A DNA stretch of 64,000 bases from Pedobacter sp. BAL39 (GCF_000170795.1 NZ_ABCM01000003.1:355627-419626), one strand, 5' to 3'. Shown: positions 41,813-51,640, counted from the stretch's first letter. Program-made: numbers and translations. The notes: a model not told the origin generated them from the sequence alone.

Positions 41813-44800
41813 ATGTATAAAAAATATACAAGGAAACTTGGTATCCCTCCGCGGCTACACCACAAAATACTGCTGACCATGCGCCTAACTACCGTCATAC
41901 TCATAGCGTCCCTCATGCAGGTTAGTGCAGGCACTCTTGCACAAAAGATCAGTATGGAACGCAAAAATACAGCCCTGAAAACCATTTTCAGGGAAATCAA
42001 AAACCAGACAGGCTACAACTTCCTGTACACCGACAACCTGCTCAAAAACACTAAACCGGTAACCATTAAAGTCAGCCACGCAGACCTGGACGAAGTGCTG
42101 AAAGAAATCTTCAGCGAACAACCCATAACTTACCAGTTAGAAGGTTACACAATCGTCGTTAAACGTAGGGAAACGGGTTTTTTTGAGAAACTGATCGATC
42201 AGTTTCGTGCGATTGATGTCAAGGGGAGGGTGATGGATGAGAAAGGCAAGCCTTTAGTTGGGGCCACGATCAAGGTTAAAGGCACCAGTCAGGCTGTGAT
42301 ATCAAATAATGACGGATACTTTATGCTACGTAATGTCAACGAGGAGGCCGTACTCCTCATCTCTTTCCTTGGTTATGAGGTCAAAGAAATAAACGCTACT
42401 TCAATTAACAATGCTGCAATAAAAATGGAGCTGTCCGTTGGCAAGTTACAGGAGGTAAGCGTAACCACGGCTTACGGAATTGAAAAACGAACCAAAGAAC
42501 TGGGTTATTCTGTCGCGAAAATCACCGGCGAAGAAATCAGCAGGGCCAATACAGGCAATATTCTTCAAGGCCTGATCGGAAAAGTATCAGGAATGAACAT
42601 TACTGCGCAAAGCTCTGATATGAACCCCCAGATGCGCATCCTGTTGCGCGGGATCCGCTCTTTCGGCCAAAGCAGTAATAACCAGCCACTGTTCATTCTT
42701 AACGGCTCGCCGCTATCTTTTGGTTCAGACCAGGATGCACAGCAGCAGGTACTCAGTTTTATAAATAACATCAACCCTGCAGATGTTGAAGATGTAACCA
42801 TCCTGAAAGGGGCGAATGGTACAGCAATGTATGGGCCGGAAGGAGTGAATGGCGTTATCATCATTACGACCAAGAAAGGTGTGAAAGGTGACCCCGCGAT
42901 AAATTTCAGGCACAACATGTCTTTTCAGGTTGTAGATTACCGGAACGATTACCGTCAGCGGAAATTTGGTCTGGGCGCGGGAAATCTTAACGAGTTCGGT
43001 AGCGGACTTTTTGATCCTACCGCTGCTTACTCCTGGGGACCCGTCTATGATGGAAGTATGGTGCCTATTGGTAGTCCGGATGAAAACGGGAATTATCAAA
43101 TGGTAAAATATGAGGACAACAAACAGGCGCGGGAGTTTTTCAATACTGCCAGGATTAACCGGACCAACTTGTCGATTTCCCAGGGTGATGATCGGTCGTC
43201 CTCTTATTTAGGATTGGGGCATACCGATCAAACAGGTTTATTGCCTGGCGATAAGCAGAACCAGATCACGGTGTTACTGAACAGTTCCCGGAAGATGGGT
43301 AAACTCACCACTCAGGTGAATTTTAATTTTGCCCGCAGAAATGACGACAGAGGTCCCGATCTGATACGCGAGATCAGAAACCTGCCTACCTTCATCCCCA
43401 TCCTCAGCTACAAGGATTATGTAAACGGCTACTGGTCGGTGCCTGACCGCTACTACCGTGGCATTAGCCCATACCAGATGCTGGATAACAAGCGTACCAA
43501 AACTACCAACACCTCGCTATCGGGAAACCTGAGCCTGGAATATAAGCCGGTACCCTGGCTGAACCTGTTGGACCGTCCGGGCATCACCTATAGTGGCGAG
43601 TACGGTAAAACAACGACCAAACCAGTTTACTTTTCCGATTACGCGCACACCCTGCCAGAAAAAACTTACGATCTTCAGCCTGCAGTAGGCGACTTTACCA
43701 GTTCAAATACCTCCTTGAACAATGACCTGATTATTTCTACCATTCATCAGGTTAGTGATTTCCAGCTTAAAACCAATATTGGTAACTCTATACGGCAGAA
43801 TTTTTCAAAAGACCTCAGATCCGGCGCAGTGCTCAGCATTCCGGTATATAATGTGGCTTTTGCCAGGTTCCCTGCAGCTGTTTCAGATCTGGAGTTGCTG
43901 TCCAGAACCATATCCGTATTCGGCAATACGCTGATTGGTTATAAGGACCGTGCCTTTCTGGAGTTTACGGCCCGTAATGAATGGGATTCCAAACGCGCTA
44001 AAGTAGCGAGGGGCAAAGATCTTTATTTCGGTGCCAATACCTCGCTGGTACTAAAAGACATTTCTCCATATTTGGGGCAACTTAAATGGCTTTCTACCGC
44101 CCGCATGCGTGCATCTTTTGCGCTGTCTGCGAATATGAACATTGCACCGTTTCAATTTGAGCGCCGTTTATATCTGCAGGGAGATTATCCTTACGGAGAA
44201 CTGATCAGTTATGGATTTGGCCAGGAGAACCCTAATCCTCTGCTCAAACCTGAAAATGTATTCTCCCAGGAGTATGGATTAAACCTCGGGTTCCTGGATA
44301 ACAGGTTTACCGTAGACATGACATACTACTATCAGAAGAACAATTCGGTCATCCTGAATGTAAAAAATGCCGCTCTCAGCGGAGCTCCAACTACAGACAA
44401 TGCTGGTGCTTTTCAGAATAGTGGTTTTGAACTGGACCTGAAATTAAATCCGCTTTTTAGTTTGCCAAACGGTATGGCCCTGGTGGTTGACGGCCGCTTT
44501 TCGATCAACAACAATAAGGTACTCAAACTGTCGGAAGTTTATAAAGGTGTATTCAGGGGTGATGACGGTAACTTCGCGGCATATTATGCCAGAACAGGAA
44601 GAAGTGCCTACGAGTTTGCGGTGACCGACTGGAAAAGGGATCCTGAAGGAAGGGTGATTGTAGATAAAACCACTGGAATGCCGACCAATGCAGAATATGG
44701 TGACTACCAGATTTACGGGAAAACTCTGCCTAAATATACAGCGTCATTAGGTTTTAATTTATCATGGAAGGGGTTTACAGCAACGTTACTGATGGATGCA

Positions 44801-45286
44801 TCTACCGGAAACGACCACATGTTTGTGACAGGCTCGGATTTTAATAGTGGCGCGCACCCCCTTACCAATCTCAACAACAGGGAACGCTTTGTATTTCCAA
44901 ATTCCTCCTATGATGATGGAACAGGGAACTATGTAGCCAATACAGACGTAGTAGTGGCCAATGCCGGACAGGGTTTGTATTCTTATTTTGCAGGAGTAAG
45001 TGCTCATGGACTTGTTGATGCCTCTTTTTTAAAGGTTAGGGAAGTGAGCTTGCAATACAGACTGCCCTACAACGCCGGGCCGGTAAAAGACATTATGGCA
45101 AGCATCTATGCGAGAGATCTTTTTAACTTCTATCCAAAGTCTAACATCATCGGCGATCCCGGACTTACTAAGGGTGTCGGTACCAGGGAATTTACGCCTA
45201 TAAACAGCAACCTGGATGGTGGCAGTTCTGACGGGCAGTTGCCCGGAACCGTATTGTATGGTTTCACACTTTCCTTTAAGTTTTAA
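41813..45286 (+). CDS. SusC/RagA TonB-dependent transporter with STN domain (locus B)
   Basis: The 1157-residue protein has the same plan as the locus A transporter. A signal region ends in MRLTTVILIASLMQVSA, then an STN domain follows at about 45-120 (LKTIFREIKNQTGYNFLYTD). A carboxypeptidase-like domain spans 135-205. The plug (VEDVTILKGANGTAMYGPEG) and the barrel complete it, ending GTVLYGFTLSFKF. It pairs with the SusD-like gene 15 bases downstream. The first 22 residues before MRLTT form a positively charged extension shared by all three SusC proteins here. The imported substrate is unknown. Confidence 0.93.
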   Translation: MYKKYTRKLGIPPRLHHKILLTMRLTTVILIASLMQVSAGTLAQKISMERKNTALKTIFREIKNQTGYNFLYTDNLLKNTKPVTIKVSHADLDEVLKEIFSEQPITYQLEGYTIVVKRRETGFFEKLIDQFRAIDVKGRVMDEKGKPLVGATIKVKGTSQAVISNNDGYFMLRNVNEEAVLLISFLGYEVKEINATSINNAAIKMELSVGKLQEVSVTTAYGIEKRTKELGYSVAKITGEEISRANTGNILQGLIGKVSGMNITAQSSDMNPQMRILLRGIRSFGQSSNNQPLFILNGSPLSFGSDQDAQQQVLSFINNINPADVEDVTILKGANGTAMYGPEGVNGVIIITTKKGVKGDPAINFRHNMSFQVVDYRNDYRQRKFGLGAGNLNEFGSGLFDPTAAYSWGPVYDGSMVPIGSPDENGNYQMVKYEDNKQAREFFNTARINRTNLSISQGDDRSSSYLGLGHTDQTGLLPGDKQNQITVLLNSSRKMGKLTTQVNFNFARRNDDRGPDLIREIRNLPTFIPILSYKDYVNGYWSVPDRYYRGISPYQMLDNKRTKTTNTSLSGNLSLEYKPVPWLNLLDRPGITYSGEYGKTTTKPVYFSDYAHTLPEKTYDLQPAVGDFTSSNTSLNNDLIISTIHQVSDFQLKTNIGNSIRQNFSKDLRSGAVLSIPVYNVAFARFPAAVSDLELLSRTISVFGNTLIGYKDRAFLEFTARNEWDSKRAKVARGKDLYFGANTSLVLKDISPYLGQLKWLSTARMRASFALSANMNIAPFQFERRLYLQGDYPYGELISYGFGQENPNPLLKPENVFSQEYGLNLGFLDNRFTVDMTYYYQKNNSVILNVKNAALSGAPTTDNAGAFQNSGFELDLKLNPLFSLPNGMALVVDGRFSINNNKVLKLSEVYKGVFRGDDGNFAAYYARTGRSAYEFAVTDWKRDPEGRVIVDKTTGMPTNAEYGDYQIYGKTLPKYTASLGFNLSWKGFTATLLMDASTGNDHMFVTGSDFNSGAHPLTNLNNRERFVFPNSSYDDGTGNYVANTDVVVANAGQGLYSYFAGVSAHGLVDASFLKVREVSLQYRLPYNAGPVKDIMASIYARDLFNFYPKSNIIGDPGLTKGVGTREFTPINSNLDGGSSDGQLPGTVLYGFTLSFKF

Positions 45287-45301
45287 TCAACGCGTTCAAT
45301 C

Positions 45302-46936
45302 ATGAAAAAACATATCAATAAACAAATCCTCCTTTTACTAGCCATGTTGTCGCTAACGATGAACAGCTGTAAGAAAGATTGGCTGGATGTCAATTACAAC
45401 CCGCTTGAGCTGACCGACCTGAAAGCAACTCCAGATCTGGTGCTTCCTTCCTTACTGGAAAGCTGCATTGCCAACAACAATACCAATAAGTACTTACAGC
45501 AATGGATGGGCTACTGGTCTTACTATCAAAACCCTCCCGGCTTTTATGAAGTCACCTATTTTCGAATCCAGGCAACTGGCAATGGGACGTATTCAGAGCC
45601 GCGTCAGGAAATTTTCTACCTTGAACAAAGAGCACATGATATGGGCCAGGATTTTTACGAAGGTATAGCTAAAGTGATCCGGGCCATCCAGTGGAGTAGA
45701 GCTGTAGACCTCATCAATAATATGCCCTATTCTGAGGCTTACGATATCAACATTCGGCAGCCCAAATACGATAGCGGCATGTTAATCTATGAAGACCTGA
45801 TGGTACAACTGGACCTTGCTTCCGGATTGATCAAAAATGCAGATGTTGGTAAAAATACGAAACTCAGCCTTTCAGACATTATGTTTCATGGAAATAAGCT
45901 GAAATGGCTGAAATTTATCAATACCCTAAAACTGAGGTTACTGGTACACCAGGCCAACAGAACTGACCGCTCCGCATACATCAGTACTCAGATGAGTAAG
46001 ATCATTGCCGAAGGTTCCGGCTTCCTGGAAAGCGGAGAAAATGCATCAGTCAACCCTGGATATGTATTGGGTAAGAGCCTGAGTAAGTACTTTGGGCTAT
46101 ATTCAAGCCACAATCAATATGGAGGCGGATACTTTGACGCCGTCACTCAGCTGGCTTCTAATTACTACGCCCATGCCAATGTTTTTTCAATGGAGATGCT
46201 GAAAGCCAATGAGGATCCGAGACTCGGGTTTATTTTCAGTACCATTGATGAGGAGGTACCTGCAGGGGCGCCTGAGCCTTTTAGCCAAAGTGCACCGCTC
46301 AATTTCAGGGGAAATACCTACGGTAACTATATTGATAATATCATTTATCCCTACCAAAACAATACCTACGTATCTGCCGTAGGCGGTTCAAGGAATGAAG
46401 ATGTAGTAGACCCTACCAGCACGGGAATCATTAAAGGCCGCAATATGGACGATTGGGTGCTCACAAGTATAGAAAGCCTGTTTTTGCAGGCCGAAGCCAT
46501 ACAGCGAGGCTGGTTGGCTGGAGATGCAGAACAGGCTTATCGGCTTGCAGTACGGGAATCTTTCCGATGGTTGAACGTAGGTGGAAATTCAAGCAATCCA
46601 TCCCTATCGGATGAGGTATTTCAAACCTGGTACGATGCACAGGTTGCCGGGGGCAATCCACAGGTGAGCTGGGCCGCGGCAACGGATAAGTATAAGCTCC
46701 TGATGGTGCAAAAGTATCATGCTTTTAACGGGATAGAACCTTCGGAAACATACGTCGATTACCGGAGGAACGGTAGGTTCCCAAATATACCTGCCTCATT
46801 AAGTCCGCAGAGGGCCGGGAGTACCATTCCATTCAGGCTGCTTTACAATGAGCAGGAGTACGAGTTTAACCAGGAAAATGTAAGTGCCCAAGGCCAGATA
46901 GATGTGTTTACCAGCAAAATCTGGTGGATGCCCTAA
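45302..46936 (+). CDS. SusD-like outer-membrane lipoprotein, SusD_2 type (locus B)
   Basis: The 544-residue protein has a lipobox with Cys23 (LTMNSC), followed by KKDWLDVNYNPLE, typical of the SusD-like 2 branch of the family. It carries the conserved middle HGNKLKWLKFINTLKLRLLV and the C-terminal NGRFPNIP region. It is more divergent from classical SusD than the locus A protein. It should form the ligand-capturing lid of the SusC channel at 41813-45286. The gene is the second in the operon and is followed by the DUF1735 gene after 43 bases. Confidence 0.9.
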   Translation: MKKHINKQILLLLAMLSLTMNSCKKDWLDVNYNPLELTDLKATPDLVLPSLLESCIANNNTNKYLQQWMGYWSYYQNPPGFYEVTYFRIQATGNGTYSEPRQEIFYLEQRAHDMGQDFYEGIAKVIRAIQWSRAVDLINNMPYSEAYDINIRQPKYDSGMLIYEDLMVQLDLASGLIKNADVGKNTKLSLSDIMFHGNKLKWLKFINTLKLRLLVHQANRTDRSAYISTQMSKIIAEGSGFLESGENASVNPGYVLGKSLSKYFGLYSSHNQYGGGYFDAVTQLASNYYAHANVFSMEMLKANEDPRLGFIFSTIDEEVPAGAPEPFSQSAPLNFRGNTYGNYIDNIIYPYQNNTYVSAVGGSRNEDVVDPTSTGIIKGRNMDDWVLTSIESLFLQAEAIQRGWLAGDAEQAYRLAVRESFRWLNVGGNSSNPSLSDEVFQTWYDAQVAGGNPQVSWAAATDKYKLLMVQKYHAFNGIEPSETYVDYRRNGRFPNIPASLSPQRAGSTIPFRLLYNEQEYEFNQENVSAQGQIDVFTSKIWWMP

Positions 46937-46979
46937 TCGTAGATAATTGGAAATTGAATATTATATTAAAGAATTTAAA

Positions 46980-47483
46980 ATGAAGATATATATCTGTTTT
47001 TTAATCCTGGCCGGCTTGGCCTTTGGTTGCAAGAAAAGCGAGTTTGTGCTGGACTATTCCGGCATCAAACCTGTAATGATCATTCCCAACGGAAACTGGC
47101 CCTCAAAAAGTCCGTATGAACCGCAACCGTCAGACAGCCTGTTTGGCGTTCAGCAATTGAAACTGTACGCCCGGTTTTCTTATGCCACACCGCTTGACAA
47201 GCCTGCGAAGGTTACTTTTAAGGAAGATCCTACTATACTTGATGGCTATAATGCCAAATGGGGAACGAACTACAAGGCATTGCCAGCGGGAGCGTATCGA
47301 TCAGCCACTCTGGAACTCGACATACCTGCAGGAGTTCGTCAGGCTTTTATCCCGGTACAGGTTTTTCCAACTCAGTTTAACGGTACGGATGATTACCTCA
47401 TCGCTTACACCATTAGCTCTGCGGAAGACCAGATAATTGGTGCCAATGCAAAGACCATCGTTTTTACAATTAAAGGTCAGTAA
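46980..47483 (+). CDS. DUF1735 lipoprotein (locus B)
   Basis: From ATG 46980 the protein is 167 residues with a lipobox at Cys17 (LAFGC). A TTG eleven codons upstream is rejected because it would precede the signal peptide. The body is a DUF1735/BT_3987-like domain with the usual phrase VTFKEDPTILDGYNAKWGTN and the ending FIPVQVFPTQFNGTDDY. Unlike its locus A counterpart it lacks the discoidin domain. It sits in the SusE position and is probably a surface accessory protein. A hairpin terminator follows at 47493-47527. Confidence 0.85.
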   Translation: MKIYICFLILAGLAFGCKKSEFVLDYSGIKPVMIIPNGNWPSKSPYEPQPSDSLFGVQQLKLYARFSYATPLDKPAKVTFKEDPTILDGYNAKWGTNYKALPAGAYRSATLELDIPAGVRQAFIPVQVFPTQFNGTDDYLIAYTISSAEDQIIGANAKTIVFTIKGQ

Positions 47484-47492
47484 TCCATGTAC

Positions 47493-47527
47493 CAGGAGGC
47501 TGCATCATAAAATTGATCAGCCTCCTG
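47493..47527 (+). terminator. Hairpin at the end of locus B
   Basis: A perfect 10-bp stem (CAGGAGGCTG with CAGCCTCCTG) with a 15-base loop lies ten bases after the DUF1735 stop. Only a short T-rich tail follows (ATTGTT). It is the likely end of the locus B transcript. Confidence 0.6.
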
Positions 47528-47647
47528 ATTGTTCCAAAGGAGTCATGCCGTAGGTCAATGGTTTCTGAATGCGCAATCAATGATGTATATTCATAGCATT
47601 GAGGTTAGTAAGTTATTAGAATTAAAAAGAAATGAGTTCCTGTAAGC

Positions 47648-47959
47648 ATGTATGATCGCCTAAAAAATCTTTTATCGCCGCTTTTTATCTTTTGCCTTTC
47701 GCTTTTAATCCTCAATGACTTCTTTCTAAAGGCGATGTTCCATAATACGCTTGCGGGGAAACTTTCAGATTTCTGTGGACTGTTCATTTTTCCTATATTT
47801 TGGTCAGCTGTCTTTCCTAAGCATAAATCAGGAGTTTTTATAGCTAGCGCAGCACTGTTCGTTTATTGGAAGAGTGAATATGCTTCAGCATTAATTGAAC
47901 TGGTAAATACGGTTTTTAAAATTCATCGCACGGTAGATCCTATACTGCCTGTTATTTAG
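47648..47959 (+). CDS. Small membrane protein of unknown function, possibly truncated
   Basis: The 103-residue protein has two or three hydrophobic segments (LLSPLFIFCLSLLILNDFFL; LSDFCGLFIFPIFWSAVFP; SGVFIASAALFVYW). The phrase NTLAGKLSDFCGLFIFPIFW resembles a family of longer Bacteroidota membrane proteins that I recall as about twice this length. The frame ends soon after RTVDPILPVI, where relatives would go on into further segments, so a truncation or frameshift is possible. I cannot assign a function. Confidence 0.5.
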   Translation: MYDRLKNLLSPLFIFCLSLLILNDFFLKAMFHNTLAGKLSDFCGLFIFPIFWSAVFPKHKSGVFIASAALFVYWKSEYASALIELVNTVFKIHRTVDPILPVI

Positions 47960-48046
47960 CCTCGCATGTAGCATCTGGACCACCTCTGACACAATTATCG
48001 CACTGTCCAATTAGCATCATCCTTTGCCAACGATTGAATGGGCTGT

Positions 48047-48844
48047 TTATTCATCAAATGAAAACCGGTCTGGGATCCGGTACCCATTTTGATAGGCAAT
48101 CACTGCGCTATCGACTTTGATGGACGATTCGTCCAGGCAATTAAATCTCTCCAGGATGAGGTCATAGTGTTTGCTGCCCGCGACTTTTCTAAAATGGTAT
48201 TCATTTTCATCGCAAATGGTAAGTTTATAATCATCTCCTGAATTTTCCCCGTAATCATGATGGGTTGGAAATCCAAATGATCGGCCTAACTTACCCTTGC
48301 TTACTTCAATCAAGGTAACGTTAAAGTTATTTCCCATGTGGGATTGTCCACCCGAAATTACGATTGCCCTATTTTCATCCCCAATCTGTTCCAGCTTTTC
48401 AAACTTACCCGGATTACCATACATTCCACCACCGCCAGCATGAAACCTGAGGTCATTCAATTTCCACACACCATTCAGTCTTTTAAAAATAAATACATCA
48501 CACCAGCCGAGCGAAGGTCCATACATTGGACCGCGGTTTTCCACCACATAAATGTAGTACTGGCCGGATTGATCCTCGAAATACTGCAGTTTGGCATCGT
48601 CACGTGTTACGGTATCTTCCTTAATATCTGTTTGTGGCTCGTTGGCCACTGTATCATAAATGGATTTGACCATTAGGCCTGCATCGGTTGAGTTTAGAGA
48701 ATCTTTATCAAAAACGGGCATTTGAGGGGCTATCCGATCAAGGCTTATAATTTTTGCAGAATCAAGCTCCTGAACGTGAGATTTAACCTTGCTTTTGCAC
48801 CCTATAATGCCAGCTAGAAAAAGGAAATAGAGTAGTTGTTTCAT
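48047..48844 (-). CDS. Lipoprotein of unknown function
   Basis: The 265-residue protein has a lipobox with Cys16 (LAGIIGC). Beyond this I recognise no family. The middle region is rich in aromatic and Gly residues (WKLNDLRFHAGGGGMYGNPG), and the N-terminal third is acidic. It should sit in the cell envelope facing the periplasm or the surface. It converges on the small membrane protein gene at 47648-47959, and the methyltransferase gene lies upstream in the same direction, 99 bases away. No evident partner. Confidence 0.7.
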   Translation of the reverse strand: MKQLLYFLFLAGIIGCKSKVKSHVQELDSAKIISLDRIAPQMPVFDKDSLNSTDAGLMVKSIYDTVANEPQTDIKEDTVTRDDAKLQYFEDQSGQYYIYVVENRGPMYGPSLGWCDVFIFKRLNGVWKLNDLRFHAGGGGMYGNPGKFEKLEQIGDENRAIVISGGQSHMGNNFNVTLIEVSKGKLGRSFGFPTHHDYGENSGDDYKLTICDENEYHFRKVAGSKHYDLILERFNCLDESSIKVDSAVIAYQNGYRIPDRFSFDE

Positions 48845-48943
48845 CCGTTGATACTAAAAATTATAAACAATCTGTTTCATCTCAAACCGCATTCCAATTA
48901 AATAAGAATAATGGTTAAATCCTTTAATTCAAATGGTTAATTG

Positions 48944-49570
48944 TTAGGATTTGCATACGATCGACCAAAATTTTTGTGAAGGTCTATCACCCGAATTCAC
49001 CAGTGGTTCATTGGTTATTTCAGCACTGATCAGACCATAACTACCAAATGCCGATTTGATGGATTCCAAATCGTAAAAGAATAGATTGACACCAGGAAAG
49101 GTAGCAAAGGTATCCTGACCGATCTCTGTTCCCTGCCCATACCTGAAGTCAGTTTTTGCAATAGATACGAAAACCATATAACCACCGGGTTTAAGCTGGT
49201 GATAACAATTCTCAATCAATTTTGCCCTTTCTTCGGTGTTTAATAAATGTATTAAAGCATAACAGAAGATTCCATCATATAACTCCTGGTCGAAAGGCAT
49301 CGCGTCAACAGCTCCATGATATACTTTTACCCGATCTCCAAAGTGTTTTTTTGAGATGTCAATTGCCGTTTCCGACACCTCAATCCCTGTTACCTTGAAT
49401 CCCTCATCGATAAATACCTTTGCGTTTCTTCCATAACCATATCCCGGAATCAGGATGTTGGTTAATCCATGCTTTTTAAATAATTCTAACGCTGAAATAG
49501 CCGAATCCGCCGGTTCCCAGCCCCACATTTCTTGTTTATCCCTAAAACTGTTCTCCCAAAATTCTGTCAT
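48944..49570 (-). CDS. Class I SAM-dependent methyltransferase
   Basis: The 208-residue protein has the Rossmann fold motif I ILIPGYGYGRNAKVFIDEGF (about 39-58), the acidic residue in TGIEVSE, and the later YDGIFCYALIHLL and LKPGGYMVFVS. The N-terminus FWENSFRDKQEMWGWEPADS resembles small-molecule methyltransferases of the thiopurine/tellurite (TehB-like) group. It would methylate a small molecule or detoxify a metalloid in the cytoplasm. The substrate is not evident from its neighbours. Confidence 0.85.
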   Translation of the reverse strand: MTEFWENSFRDKQEMWGWEPADSAISALELFKKHGLTNILIPGYGYGRNAKVFIDEGFKVTGIEVSETAIDISKKHFGDRVKVYHGAVDAMPFDQELYDGIFCYALIHLLNTEERAKLIENCYHQLKPGGYMVFVSIAKTDFRYGQGTEIGQDTFATFPGVNLFFYDLESIKSAFGSYGLISAEITNEPLVNSGDRPSQKFWSIVCKS

Positions 49571-49714
49571 AATTTATTTATCTCTGTGAGTGTATTTATA
49601 CGCAATTTAGTTGCATTACAATAGTACGCAAAAAATGCTTTCTACATAATTATATTTGACTTTCATGGCAAGGTAATTGACATAGAAATTTTTTTATCGC
49701 TTTAAAATCAACCT

Positions 49715-50380
49715 ATGCTATTTACCACTGAATTATTAAACGGATTAGAACGTAATGAGCCGTTAAAAAAGGCATACGCCAGTCAAGGCAGCTTCGGACA
49801 GAACAAACTCATTGCCCTACCTATTGTTATTGCATTTCTATCTGCATTTATGGCGTATTCATTGTACGGCATTTCTAAAACAGACCCGAGTTATTTTATT
49901 TATGTAGTGATCAGTATTGTGATTGTCGTGGTTTGTATTTTGGCCGTAGTGATGATGCAGGTCAGAGCAAAAAAAAACATATTGGCTAACCTGGATGTGG
50001 TTAAGGCATGCCTGGCTAAAAAAATATACGGTAATGACCAGACTCAGGTGTATTACAGTATTTATGCCCTTGGCAAAATGCGGCATGATGCAGCTTTTCT
50101 GGAAAGTATAGCGGATAAAATTTTCAACATTGAAGCTGAGCCAGACAAACAGCTCCGAAGTAAAATAAATAAGCTATTTCAAGCGAATCTGGAAGGAATG
50201 AATGCGGCACCTGTTCTGCTTCCGGTAGAATTTACATTTGGTGAACAGGTTTACAAAAAAGAATTTACGCTCTCTGCACTTGATCCGCAAATGAAAGAAA
50301 ATATACAGCAAAACAGCGATCAGTTTATTGTTTTATCTTTTCATAGCGGGAGCGCCATTCTATTAAGGAACATACCTTAG
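49715..50380 (+). CDS. Membrane protein of unknown function
   Basis: The 221-residue protein has two adjacent membrane segments (about residues 33-52, LIALPIVIAFLSAFMAYSLY, and 63-83, YVVISIVIVVVCILAVVMM). A soluble C-terminal domain of about 130 residues follows. No signal peptide or known motif was seen. The N-terminal 30 residues are probably cytoplasmic. I cannot name a family. It converges with the VOC gene, leaving a gap of 122 bases with no feature. Confidence 0.65.
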   Translation: MLFTTELLNGLERNEPLKKAYASQGSFGQNKLIALPIVIAFLSAFMAYSLYGISKTDPSYFIYVVISIVIVVVCILAVVMMQVRAKKNILANLDVVKACLAKKIYGNDQTQVYYSIYALGKMRHDAAFLESIADKIFNIEAEPDKQLRSKINKLFQANLEGMNAAPVLLPVEFTFGEQVYKKEFTLSALDPQMKENIQQNSDQFIVLSFHSGSAILLRNIP

Positions 50381-50502
50381 TTGTAGTGAATTTTAGAAAT
50401 GACGTTCCTAAGGATAATTATCGCACGAGAGACCGTGGGACCGTTATTCGGTGTATCATCTTGTGTGATGACTTACTGATCACGAAAGCATACAGAAAAT
50501 TC

Positions 50503-50898
50503 CTAACTAAATTTTTTTATCGCATCTGCGGCCACAGGGGTAAAGAAATTAACCAAATTACCATCAGGATCACGAAACATTAATGAGTGGTTTCCCCAAG
50601 GCATTGTAGTTGGCTCCTGAATGATGTCGCTCAGTAAATCTTTAATTTTTTCATACTGCTCATCGACATTTGCTACACGAAATTCTATGATTATACTGCT
50701 GCTATGACCTATATGTGTCAAATCTTTACCAAACAAGCTCAACGTACGTGTACTTCCGATGGCCAGGGTGCAAGTAGTCGCATTGATCTCTGCAAAATCT
50801 TCTGTATACCATTGCGCAGACAGGTGAGTAACGTTTTCGTAAAACCGGACCAGACGTTTAATTTCAGGAGTTATGATTCTTATAGATGCCAAATTCAT
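50503..50898 (-). CDS. VOC family (glyoxalase/bleomycin-resistance fold) protein
   Basis: The 131-residue protein has the two beta-alpha-beta-beta-beta modules of the VOC fold. It begins MNLASIRIITPEIKRLVRFY and ends with MPWGNHSLMFRDPDGNLVNF, where the metal-binding or ligand site lies. Members act as glyoxalases, dioxygenases or drug-binding proteins. The gene lies 80 bases downstream of a decayed Crp/Fnr gene on the same strand, which may once have regulated it. The substrate is unknown. Confidence 0.85.
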   Translation of the reverse strand: MNLASIRIITPEIKRLVRFYENVTHLSAQWYTEDFAEINATTCTLAIGSTRTLSLFGKDLTHIGHSSSIIIEFRVANVDEQYEKIKDLLSDIIQEPTTMPWGNHSLMFRDPDGNLVNFFTPVAADAIKKFS

Positions 50899-50978
50899 GA
50901 TGACTTTCTTTTAGATTTTTAGAGTTGACGACAAAGCTACTTAGACCAGATGACAGCTGTGTGTCAGGGGGCAAAAAT

Positions 50979-51335
50979 TTATTTTAGATTGTACTGGCTT
51001 TTGACACGGCTAAGCGTGTCTTTATTGATGCCGAGATACGAAGCAATGATGTGCTGGGGAAAACGCGCAATAAGCTCGGGATAGCAGTCCGCAAATTCTA
51101 CGTAACGCTTTTCAGCAGAAAAGCTTATGGCAACTGTAAGGCGTCGTTCGTTGGCCTTGATGTTACGTTCGTCCAGACTGTTCATCATTTGGCGAAAGGC
51201 GGGGAGCTTTTCCTTCAGCTCGTTAGCATGATCCAGATCGTTGTTATCGACAAAATACATCCGCATTGAACCTTTCACCATAAATGCAAACTTCTTACAA
51301 AAATCTCCGGCCTGTAAGGTGTATATGTCGTTTTC
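50979..51335 (-). pseudogene. Decayed Crp/Fnr-family regulator gene
   Basis: Reading on the minus strand from 51335 gives ENDIYTLQAGDFCKKFAFMV then KGSMRMYFVDNN, the start of a Bacteroidota Crp/Fnr cNMP-fold. An in-frame stop lies just upstream, at 51336-51338. After NNDLDH the expected 45-50 residues of the cNMP-fold are missing. The sequence jumps to the dimer helix and the helix-turn-helix (FPQHIIASYLGINKDTLSRV). A 100-residue frame from the internal Met (51281) is open, but it lacks most of the sensor domain. This is best read as a pseudogene with an internal deletion and a disrupted 5' end. Confidence 0.75.
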
Positions 51336-51640
51336 TTAATCTGAATGGGTGAAGCCTTGCTTTAAGAGTGTTCTACATTATCTACTGTCGCTTCAAAGGC
51401 GTTTTGTAGACAAATGTCTACGTTATTTTGCTACAAATATCATCTTTTCAATTGATCACGTTCCTGAAATTTGTTTGATGTACATCCAGCAAGCTGGTAG
51501 GAGAGACGGGGCCATGGATTGTTTGTTGATATTGACCACCGGACGTTTGGTCAATATTATATACCTTTAAAGTGTAAGCCACAACAAAGATCCCTAATAC
51601 GGCACATGTATGACGTTACCTTTAATACCTCATTATACCT
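51336..51640. other. Upstream region of the cNMP-domain kinase with a palindrome
   Basis: This 305-base stretch holds no gene. It contains a perfect 6-bp inverted repeat with a four-base centre, GTAGAC/GTCTAC at 51406-51421. That spacing is typical of Crp/Fnr-type sites. No clear TAnnTTTG box was seen. Confidence 0.4.

Noticed and set aside
51349..51570. 73-codon plus-strand frame upstream of the cNMP kinase
   Set aside because: No motif, no start context, and it covers the palindrome and promoter region.
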